Below, piece after piece: positions 1 through 5,961 of a DNA stretch of 8,036 nucleotides. The stretch lies in assembly GCA_041686915.1 (NCBI GenBank), contig JAWLDB010000128.1:1-8036 (forward strand), written 5' to 3'. A program made the position numbers and the translations under genes. This DNA comes from JAWLDB01 sp041686915. GTDB taxonomy: Bacteria > Bacillota > UBA994 > UBA5500. Within the stretch, counting starts at the first letter, position 1. Each line of letters begins with the position of its first letter. Under the pieces are notes generated by a model, which had not been told where the DNA came from, searched no databases, and saw nothing but the letters and a program-made list of their open reading frames with translations.

Positions 1-734
1 ATTTCTGGCATACACAAACCGCTGCAATAGTTGACCAGGCGGATGTAGCGGTTTAGCTCGACGGATACCTCATCCAAGGCACGCCGCATGATGCGGAAGT
101 TTTCCTGGGTGGCGTAGGTGCCACCAAAACCCTCTGTAGTCGCACCATAAGGGACATAATCCAGAAGGCTCTGGCCGGTAGTGCGGATTACAGCAATGAT
201 GTCTGCTCCTGCCCTGGCGGCAGCGCGGGCTTGCACCACGTCTTCGTGAATGTTACCTGTGGCTACAATCACATACAACCAGGGATGTCCACCTTGACCA
301 AGCTGCGAGAGCATATTCTCACGGTCCTGGCGATTGCTGCTGATGCGGCTTAAGGCCTGCTGCGCAAGCTCATCCAGCTTGGTCTTGATCTCTACCATGG
401 GGCGCTTCGGCACTTCGTGCAAAGACAACCTTCCTGCACCTACGCGCTCAGCTACCTGCTGCGAAGAAAGCCCTGTCTCCAGCATGGCATTGACCAGGAA
501 ATATGCCGCACCTCGCGATAGGCCGCCACCTCGCGCGACGTCCTCTACTACGCGGTTAGCTAAAGGAGCCTCGTCTGCATCTACCCCATCGACGCCCAGC
601 AACCTGACTATCGTGCGTTCAACTGCAACGGTGGTATGCTCGTCAATCAAGGCCTGTACATCTTGCGCTATGGACTGGGCTGCTGCTCTAGCCTTGTCTA
701 TCAAACTCTTATCTAAAACCAGCTTATCTCTCAA
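1..734 (-). CDS. kamD: D-lysine/L-beta-lysine 5,6-aminomutase alpha subunit (N-terminal part, cut by the window edge)
   Basis: This is the large subunit of the adenosylcobalamin- and PLP-dependent lysine 5,6-aminomutase, which moves the terminal amino group of L-beta-lysine to C5, giving 3,5-diaminohexanoate. From the start chosen here 244 codons are visible; the family is about 515 residues, so roughly half is missing to the left. The diagnostic block runs from about residue 181 to 216: AVIRTTGQSLLDYVPYGATT, then EGFGGTYATQENFRIMR. From memory of the solved clostridial enzyme, Arg184, Ser189 and Ser238 contact the PLP phosphate. All three are present here at the same numbers, which also supports the start. 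That start is a TTG at 734, with GGAGGT six bases upstream and no better ATG. The gene lies 27 bp after kamC and closes the visible operon. The cobalamin-binding partner KamE is expected next, outside the window. Identity is secure; the exact start is slightly less so. Confidence 0.93.
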   Translation of the reverse strand, partial: MRDKLVLDKSLIDKARAAAQSIAQDVQALIDEHTTVAVERTIVRLLGVDGVDADEAPLANRVVEDVARGGGLSRGAAYFLVNAMLETGLSSQQVAERVGAGRLSLHEVPKRPMVEIKTKLDELAQQALSRISSNRQDRENMLSQLGQGGHPWLYVIVATGNIHEDVVQARAAARAGADIIAVIRTTGQSLLDYVPYGATTEGFGGTYATQENFRIMRRALDEVSVELNRYIRLVNYCSGLCMPE

Positions 735-740
735 ATCTAT

Positions 741-746
741 ACCTCC
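741..746 (-). promoter_or_regulatory. Ribosome binding site supporting the TTG start of kamD
   Basis: On the minus strand GGAGGT ends six bases before the TTG at 734, an ideal Shine-Dalgarno distance. It lies in the short gap after the kamC stop. It decides the start of kamD, which has no ATG near the conserved N-terminus. Confidence 0.8.
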
Positions 747-761
747 CTCCAGGTCTTCCAG

Positions 762-2423
762 TCAGTTCTTATACTCGTCGGCCTTGCTGACCAGCAGCTC
801 AGCTGCTCGTTCTGCTACCTGCTCAGGCATGCCCATCAGTTTGGCTACGCGTAAGGCTTCACGCGGGACAGGCATGCCGGGCGGAACCGGCTGCAGGTTA
901 TAGTCCATTAAATCGGCCAGCTCGCGCCAGCTGCGCCGGTTGTCTGTAACGATCTCTGCCAAGGCAACCTGATTGGCCTTGCTCAGGCCGACGACTTGCC
1001 AGTGGCTAACTCCCTCCAGGCGGGAGAGGCTTTCATAATGGGTAGTGAACAGGCTGATACTGCGCTTGTCCAGCAGGTACTCAATGATGGCTTGGGCAAG
1101 AGCCGCCCCTTCGGCAGGGTTGGTACTGCTGGCGAGCTCATCATAAAGTAGCAAACAAGCCTGGTCAGCATAAGGCAAGACATCCAGCAAAGACTCAACC
1201 TCTGACCCAAAACGCGAGAGACCAGGGGTATCAGCGCTATATTCACCTGCAATCAGGCGGATGCCCTCAAACAGGGCTGTGGTGAGTTCATCGGCCGGCA
1301 CGAGTAAGCCATACTGCGCCATGGCCGAGAGTAACCCAACCAGGCGCAGAGTAACAGTTTTTCCGCCCATATTGGCGCCGGTGATGATGGATACCCCTGG
1401 TTTAAGGCGCAAGCTGACTGGTGTAAACTGCCGGGAGCGCTGCTGCACTTCCTGCTCAACCTTAGGGTGTCTACCACCTCGAATGGAAAGCTCGAGCGCG
1501 GATAGCTCGGCTATTTGTGGCTTGGAGCAATTGAGTTGGTCAGCCAATCGGACTTTGGCCAAAGTGAGGTCCAGCAGGCCTAAAGACGCGATTGTCTCGT
1601 TTAAAGCCGAGCCTCGAGCACGAATAGCTACAGTCAGTTCTTCCCGCACGCGCTCTTCTTCCTGAAATTCAGCATCTTTTAGCTGCCTCAGCTCATCAAC
1701 CCAATCGCTCTCTTTGGCTGTCAGTTCTCGTTCATAGTAGATATCGGTATAGGTCTCGCGGCTGACCTTAAGGTTTGGCATACGGTCAAGCTGCTGACGC
1801 TTCTTCTGATCAAACTTGCTAATCATCCATTCCCCAGAGGGAAGCATGCGTTGACCCACCTGTTGCTCCAGCAGGCGGTCCTGTTCCTGCTCATGCTCCT
1901 GGCGCTTTTGCTGGATACGGCGTGCTTCCCGCCTGACGTTGCCCAAGCGACGAGAGTAGGCGTCAGAGACATAGAAAGACAGGCTGCCTGACTTTTCCGG
2001 ATCGAGCAACTGCTCGAGGTCACTGAAATCATGTTTCAGCCCTGGAAATGCCAGCTGAAGCGGCAATGATTGTAGGACGGTTTGCGCGGAGCGGTAGAGG
2101 TAAAGCAACTGCTTCAGCTGAAACAGCTCTACATCTGTCAGCACAGCACCCGCCAGCATGCGTCGCAAGGCGTCTCGCCAATCGGTTAGCTGCGAAAGCA
2201 GATGCTCCAGCACCGAGAATGGTTTGATCTGAGTACGCCGGAGTCTTAGCAAATCCTCAAGCAGGTTGAGCTCTTTACTTAACGCCTGTTCCTGCCCGGG
2301 AGTAAAGGGCTGCATTGAACGCTTGGCAGCCAGACCGTAGGGAGAAACTGGGGCGAGCAACCCCAAGACGTATTGGAAACCGGATAAACGCAGTGTATCT
2401 TCGTCTAGAAATGGGTTAAGCAT
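762..2423 (-). CDS. kamC: MutS-like ATPase of lysine fermentation, putative lysine 5,6-aminomutase reactivase ATPase KamC
   Basis: This 553-residue protein has the MutS/MutS2-type ATPase in its C-terminal half. The Walker A is GANMGGKT at 349-356. An ABC-like signature region lies near 402-411 (LSRFGSEVES), Walker B is LLLYDE ending at Asp428-Glu429, and the switch histidine is His462 in FTTHYESL. Residues about 155-280 are highly charged and probably form helical or coiled-coil clamp segments. There is no N-terminal mismatch-recognition domain and no C-terminal Smr nuclease domain, so a DNA-repair role is unlikely. It sits between kamB (18-bp gap) and kamD (27-bp gap), with GGAGG nine bases before its ATG. 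Such genes recur in lysine-fermentation clusters, and as I recall current databases name this one KamC, the ATPase of a 5,6-aminomutase reactivating system. Domain identity is seen directly; the reactivase role is inferred from context and naming. Automatic pipelines may label it simply as DNA mismatch repair protein MutS. Confidence 0.87.
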   Translation of the reverse strand: MLNPFLDEDTLRLSGFQYVLGLLAPVSPYGLAAKRSMQPFTPGQEQALSKELNLLEDLLRLRRTQIKPFSVLEHLLSQLTDWRDALRRMLAGAVLTDVELFQLKQLLYLYRSAQTVLQSLPLQLAFPGLKHDFSDLEQLLDPEKSGSLSFYVSDAYSRRLGNVRREARRIQQKRQEHEQEQDRLLEQQVGQRMLPSGEWMISKFDQKKRQQLDRMPNLKVSRETYTDIYYERELTAKESDWVDELRQLKDAEFQEEERVREELTVAIRARGSALNETIASLGLLDLTLAKVRLADQLNCSKPQIAELSALELSIRGGRHPKVEQEVQQRSRQFTPVSLRLKPGVSIITGANMGGKTVTLRLVGLLSAMAQYGLLVPADELTTALFEGIRLIAGEYSADTPGLSRFGSEVESLLDVLPYADQACLLLYDELASSTNPAEGAALAQAIIEYLLDKRSISLFTTHYESLSRLEGVSHWQVVGLSKANQVALAEIVTDNRRSWRELADLMDYNLQPVPPGMPVPREALRVAKLMGMPEQVAERAAELLVSKADEYKN

Positions 2424-2441
2424 GTCGCTGCACCTCCGTGC

Positions 2442-3503
2442 CTAGCCCTTGTGTTCCAAGAGACTGACCGGTGATCTATCGTTTTGAAAAAGATCGTAGA
2501 CGGGGATGGGCGCAAGCCCTCTAGCCAGCTCGCGAGCAAACTCCCTGGCTGGGAAAGACGCCCCCGTCGGGGCTGTGGGATTGACAGTAACAGCCAGTAT
2601 CTTGGCCTGCTCGTATAGCTCTACCCGTCCGCCCCGTTGGTGGAAACGCTGCCATACTTCAGGCGAGGCAAAAATGTGTGTTCCATCTTGAACGACTACT
2701 ACTGGCAGCGTCCGCATAAGCCATGGGAAATGCAGCACTTCGTGCAGAAAGCTATCCGTCAAAGCGCCTGGCACGAGTATATGTGTAGCATCTTGCAGCT
2801 CTTCCAAGATGCTTACCTGCTGGCCGAGCAGACTTTCAAAGCGTGAGGATCGTAACCCCGATTCCGCCTGCCAGAAGCCAACGGTGCCTGATTCCAGGCA
2901 TTTCTCAGCGGCCTGGCGAACCGGCAGCTGAGCCAGGGGAGCAGTCAGCAGCGAGACAGCATGCAACGTCTTAATCAGGATGCGGCGCCTGGTGTTGGCG
3001 ACAGTGGCCCCAGTGGCGACGATGGTAGCGTCTGTTACGCAGGGGGCGGCTGACCCTACCCGGTCGAGTGCGCCATCCACCAAGGCTAAGGAGCACCCAA
3101 GATCAAGCATTGCGTTTGTTACAGCTCTGATTTCAGCCAGCGAATCTGGACCAGCAATTTCTACTGTGCCGGCCTCTCGCACCCGTGCCAGCATGACAGG
3201 GCCAAGGGCGGTGACAAAATTCGTTGGTCTTAACAGTTCCAAGCTCGCCTCAGCCCTGGTTAGTGTATCCTCAGCAGTAGCGATTAGCGTGCCTGCTGGA
3301 GCATGGATGCGTGGCTTACTTAGCCTGGTGAGCAAGTCCACCTTCTCACCATCATAACCAAGGGAGGTTAGACCTAAGGTCAGGCCTGAGGCTTGCGCCT
3401 GCCTGATTAAGCTGCCCAAGGTTACTGTCTTGCCTGCGTTTTTGGCCAGGCCTACTACGGCCAGGCTGCGAACCTGCGCCTGGCGCGCCAATTCGAGCAA
3501 CAT
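2442..3503 (-). CDS. kamB: P-loop NTPase of the lysine fermentation cluster, putative lysine 5,6-aminomutase reactivase subunit KamB
   Basis: This 353-residue soluble protein starts almost directly with a nucleotide-binding loop, GLAKNAGKT at 18-26, one residue longer than the textbook Walker A and similar to loops in MobB/CobQ-like P-loop proteins. A following TSLGYDGE segment (46-53) and an acidic LVDGALDR segment (141-148) look like the other nucleotide and metal elements of that fold. The C-terminal 150 residues have no recognisable motif. No signal peptide or membrane segment is visible. Its ATG is two bases after the kamA stop, and the AGGA ribosome site lies inside the end of kamA, so translation is probably coupled. 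The name follows its place between kamA and kamC and the presence of such a gene in known lysine-fermentation clusters. The working hypothesis is that it acts with KamC to restore or load the cobalamin cofactor of KamDE. Function is inferred, not shown by the sequence. Confidence 0.82.
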   Translation of the reverse strand: MLLELARQAQVRSLAVVGLAKNAGKTVTLGSLIRQAQASGLTLGLTSLGYDGEKVDLLTRLSKPRIHAPAGTLIATAEDTLTRAEASLELLRPTNFVTALGPVMLARVREAGTVEIAGPDSLAEIRAVTNAMLDLGCSLALVDGALDRVGSAAPCVTDATIVATGATVANTRRRILIKTLHAVSLLTAPLAQLPVRQAAEKCLESGTVGFWQAESGLRSSRFESLLGQQVSILEELQDATHILVPGALTDSFLHEVLHFPWLMRTLPVVVVQDGTHIFASPEVWQRFHQRGGRVELYEQAKILAVTVNPTAPTGASFPAREFARELARGLAPIPVYDLFQNDRSPVSLLEHKG

Positions 3504-3505
3504 GG

Positions 3506-4762
3506 TTACTCTTCCTTTACTCTCCGTCGGGCTCTATTTAAGCCTGCCGGTTCAATACTTACCTTGTTCCCGTCGAGCAGCGCGGCCACTCCCATCGTCT
3601 CCCGCGTGCAGTCGTCACACTGGGTGCAGGAACTGCTGGAAGAACCACTAGTTTCCGGCTCGGTGTATGCTGCAATCACGCCCTCGTAATTGCGCAGCAC
3701 AACCCGCCTGCCAGACATTGAGAGTAGGTACTGGGGCATCACAGGTATTTTTCCCCCGCCCCCGGGTGCATCTACAACGAAAGTAGGAACAGCCAGGCCG
3801 CTGGTGTGTCCTCTTAGCGATTCAATAATCTCGATGCCAGTAGCTACCGGTGTACGGAAGTGGCTGATGCCTTGTGAGAGGTCGCACTGATAGATGTAGT
3901 AGGGGCGTACTCGCATCTTGAGGAGCTCATGCATCAGCCGCTTCATCGTCACCGGACAGTCATTGATACCCTTCAGCAACACGGTTTGGTTGCCAAGGGG
4001 AATGCCTGCGTCTGCAAGGCGCGCACAAGCGGCGCGGGAGGCTTCAGTCGCCTCCAAGGGGTGGTTAAAGTGTATATTCACATATAAAGGGTGATATTTC
4101 CTGAGCATCGCTGTGAGTTCAGGGGTAATGCGCTGTGGCAATACAATTGGGATACGCGTGCCTATGCGAATGATCTCTACATGAGGTATTTCCCGCAGGT
4201 TCTTCAAAATGTACTCCAGACGGTCATCGCCCATCATCAGGGCATCTCCCCCGGATAACAGTACATCGCGAACTTCCGGGGTCCTGCGGATGTATTCGAT
4301 CGCTTGGTCAATCTCCGCCTGGCTGCGGGCCTGGTCGTGCGTGCCAGCAAACCTGCGCCTGGTGCAGTGGCGGCAATACATGGAACATTGATCGGTGATC
4401 AGGAACAAAACCCGGTCTGGATACCGGTGCGTCAGGCCGGGAGCTGGAGAATCGGTATCTTCATGCAGTGGGTCCGCCATGTCTTCTGCGGCAAACTGCA
4501 GTTCTCTTGCTGTGGGGATAGCCTGGCGCCTGATTGGGCACTCAGGGTTATCTGGATCCATCAGCGTGGCATAGTAGGGCGTAATCGCCATTCTTAGCAC
4601 AGGCAGACACTGCAGAACTCCCTGTTCCTCTTCAGGCGTGAGGTTCACTACCTGCTTCAAGGCATCGATGCCAACCAGGCGATGCCTCACCTGCCAAGAC
4701 CAGTCGTTCCATTCTGCTTCGCTAACGTGCTGCCAGAGAGGTATAGTCTTATAGTCTCGCAT
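3506..4762 (-). CDS. kamA: Lysine 2,3-aminomutase (radical SAM, PLP-dependent)
   Basis: KamA converts L-lysine to L-beta-lysine, the entry step of this fermentation route. At 418 residues it matches the clostridial family. The radical-SAM cluster motif is C126-SMY-C130-RH-C133, followed by SGGDAL at 170-175. The PLP lysine is Lys338 in PGGGGK. The residues corresponding to those holding the substrate in the Clostridium subterminale enzyme appear one number later here: Asp294 in YQCDL and Asp331 in VDAPGG, plus Arg135 after the cluster. Cys269 and the C-terminal CTQCDDC cluster (379-385) fit the known structural zinc site. This set of lysine-specific residues argues against the EpmB or glutamate 2,3-aminomutase relatives. 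The start ATG follows a GGGGG ribosome site eight bases upstream that directly abuts the kdd stop codon; the gap to kdd is 14 bp. A run of five serines at 374-378 before the zinc cysteines is a mild oddity. Confidence 0.96.
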   Translation of the reverse strand: MRDYKTIPLWQHVSEAEWNDWSWQVRHRLVGIDALKQVVNLTPEEEQGVLQCLPVLRMAITPYYATLMDPDNPECPIRRQAIPTARELQFAAEDMADPLHEDTDSPAPGLTHRYPDRVLFLITDQCSMYCRHCTRRRFAGTHDQARSQAEIDQAIEYIRRTPEVRDVLLSGGDALMMGDDRLEYILKNLREIPHVEIIRIGTRIPIVLPQRITPELTAMLRKYHPLYVNIHFNHPLEATEASRAACARLADAGIPLGNQTVLLKGINDCPVTMKRLMHELLKMRVRPYYIYQCDLSQGISHFRTPVATGIEIIESLRGHTSGLAVPTFVVDAPGGGGKIPVMPQYLLSMSGRRVVLRNYEGVIAAYTEPETSGSSSSSCTQCDDCTRETMGVAALLDGNKVSIEPAGLNRARRRVKEE

Positions 4763-4776
4763 TTAATAGTCCCCCT

Positions 4777-5823
4777 TTAGCGGGCATATAACTGTTCGTA
4801 AGCTTCACGCAGCTCAGGATTTTCACGCATCACCTGCAAGGCGATGGCTGCATGCCCGCGCGTGTATCCGTTGCCAATGATCATGTTGACATCCCGACCC
4901 ACTCCCTCCGCACCGAGAGCGGCTGCCGTGAAGCTGGTAGCCATGCTGAAGAAGTAGACGATCCCGCCATCTTTGGCAGCAAGGATGCAGGCCATCTCGG
5001 TGCCCGGAACGTTGACACAGTTGATCACTACGTCAGCCATCTCCCCGCCTGTTGCCTCCCCGACTGCTTGCATAACAGCAACTGCCTGGGTTGCGTCAGC
5101 TTCCAGAACGGTGTCTGCCAGGTTCAGATCCATAATGCGCTGACAGGCATCCTGGCCCCGCTGCACGGCGATTACCTGGCCGTTAACACCCGCCCGTTTT
5201 TTGGCTTCGTGCAGGCAGAGCAAGCCTGACTTGCCGCCGCCCCCGATAACGACCACTTTATCACCAGGCTTGACTAACTTGGCGGTTTGGGCAGGTGCAC
5301 CTGCGACGTCCAACACTGCTAGAGCGAGAGTGTCCGGCAGGTCAGCCGGTAGCTTGGCATATAACCCGGACTCGAACAAAACGGCCTGCCCCTCGATATC
5401 CACCTGGTCAATCTGGGGATGGATGGCTACTATTCTGTCAATGCGCAGCGGTGTAAGGGAGAGGGATACCAAGGAGGCAATCCTGTCTCCCGGAGCAAGA
5501 TCGACCTTGCCCTGCAAGGCCTTTCCGACGGCCGCCACTTTGCCAATGAACATGCCGCCCGACCCGGTATTTGGGTTGTGAAGCTTCCCACGGGTGGCGA
5601 CGATGTCCAGAATAATCTCCTGCATACGGCACGGATCGCCACCGGCCCGCTGTTTAATTTCGGTGAAACTGGCGGCATCTATGTTTAGACTCTGGACATC
5701 AACCAGAATCTCGTTATCGTAGATGTCCATATTATTGTCTATACGCCAGGCTGGCTGGGGCAGCACCCCCATAGGCTCAATCACGCGATGGGTTCCAAAC
5801 CTGCATCCCATTCTGTTTGCCAT
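4777..5823 (-). CDS. kdd: L-erythro-3,5-diaminohexanoate dehydrogenase
   Basis: Kdd oxidatively deaminates L-erythro-3,5-diaminohexanoate to 5-amino-3-oxohexanoate, releasing ammonia and reducing NAD(P)+. The protein has 348 residues from the chosen ATG, close to the family length. The N-terminus reads MANRMGCRFGTHRVIEP, typical of Kdd. A GroES-like N-terminal part is followed by a Rossmann nucleotide-binding domain with the glycine-rich VVVIGGGGKSG loop (about 190-200). A later VVINCVN strand fits the end of that fold. An upstream GTG at 5847 would add eight residues, but it would place the ribosome site AGGGAG (5833-5838) inside the coding region; that site is nine bases before the ATG at 5823, so the ATG is preferred. 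It is the first gene of the operon and lies behind a sigma-54 promoter. The enzyme is a relative of zinc-type alcohol dehydrogenases, so generic annotation as such would be a likely error. Confidence 0.94.
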   Translation of the reverse strand: MANRMGCRFGTHRVIEPMGVLPQPAWRIDNNMDIYDNEILVDVQSLNIDAASFTEIKQRAGGDPCRMQEIILDIVATRGKLHNPNTGSGGMFIGKVAAVGKALQGKVDLAPGDRIASLVSLSLTPLRIDRIVAIHPQIDQVDIEGQAVLFESGLYAKLPADLPDTLALAVLDVAGAPAQTAKLVKPGDKVVVIGGGGKSGLLCLHEAKKRAGVNGQVIAVQRGQDACQRIMDLNLADTVLEADATQAVAVMQAVGEATGGEMADVVINCVNVPGTEMACILAAKDGGIVYFFSMATSFTAAALGAEGVGRDVNMIIGNGYTRGHAAIALQVMRENPELREAYEQLYAR

Positions 5824-5832
5824 GTGCAATCT

Positions 5833-5838
5833 CTCCCT
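5833..5838 (-). promoter_or_regulatory. Ribosome binding site fixing the kdd start at 5823
   Basis: The minus strand reads AGGGAG here, nine bases before the ATG. Because it lies within the reading frame opened by the GTG at 5847, it argues that the longer frame is not the true gene. Confidence 0.75.
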
Positions 5839-5873
5839 TCGGCTCACTCAAGTTTTCTCTACCCGGTTATCTA

Positions 5874-5889
5874 AGCAAGAACTATGCCA
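5874..5889 (-). promoter_or_regulatory. Sigma-54 (-24/-12) promoter of the kdd-kamABCD operon
   Basis: The minus strand reads TGGCATAGTTCTTGCT. Against the RpoN consensus TGGCACGNNNNTTGCW it has the invariant GG and GC dinucleotides with exactly ten bases between them, and it matches nearly all conserved positions. Transcription would begin about 12 bases past the GC, near 5863-5865, leaving a leader of about 40 bases before the kdd ATG. The gene immediately upstream encodes a sigma-54 activator, which makes the assignment strong. It was found by eye; the start site has not been mapped. Confidence 0.85.
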
Positions 5890-5917
5890 ATTGAGGGGTG
5901 GATTGTTGGGAGATGGG

Positions 5918-5945
5918 GTAGAGACGCGGCATGCCGCGTCTCTAC
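5918..5945. repeat. Perfect 28-bp palindrome with GGCATGCC core (copy 1)
   Basis: The half-site GTAGAGACGCGGCA is followed directly by its exact reverse complement, with no spacer. It begins 16 bases after the activator stop codon and lies about 28-56 bases upstream of the -24/-12 promoter of kdd. There is no T-run after it in the minus direction, so it is not a typical intrinsic terminator. It shares the core CGGCATGCCG and the GTAG/CTAC ends with the two palindromes upstream of the activator gene. It could be an activator-binding site, an mRNA 3'-end hairpin or a copy of a dispersed repeat. Confidence 0.85.
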
Positions 5946-5961
5946 GGAATAGTGTGTGTAG

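Noticed and set aside
334..903. Plus-strand open frame of 189 codons across kamD and the end of kamC
   Set aside because: Serine- and alanine-rich translation without motifs, antisense to two genes with strong family matches; it is a shadow frame.
1253..1477. Short minus-strand frame inside kamC
   Set aside because: Overlaps the kamC ATPase core in another frame and has no family features.
762..2423. DNA mismatch repair MutS or MutS2
   Set aside because: Only the ATPase and clamp-like parts are present; mismatch-recognition and Smr domains are missing and the gene sits in a lysine fermentation operon.
5430..5678. Overlapping minus-strand frame within kdd
   Set aside because: Out-of-frame shadow of kdd, which is recognised over its full length.
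5918..5945. Intrinsic terminator of the activator gene
   Set aside because: Strong hairpin, but followed on the minus strand by CCCCATCTCCC rather than a T-run; it may still stabilise an mRNA end.
5824..5961. Cobalamin or lysine riboswitch ahead of kdd
   Set aside because: The region is only 138 bp, most of it upstream of the sigma-54 start site; the transcribed leader of about 40 bases is too short for either riboswitch and shows no B12-box-like sequence.
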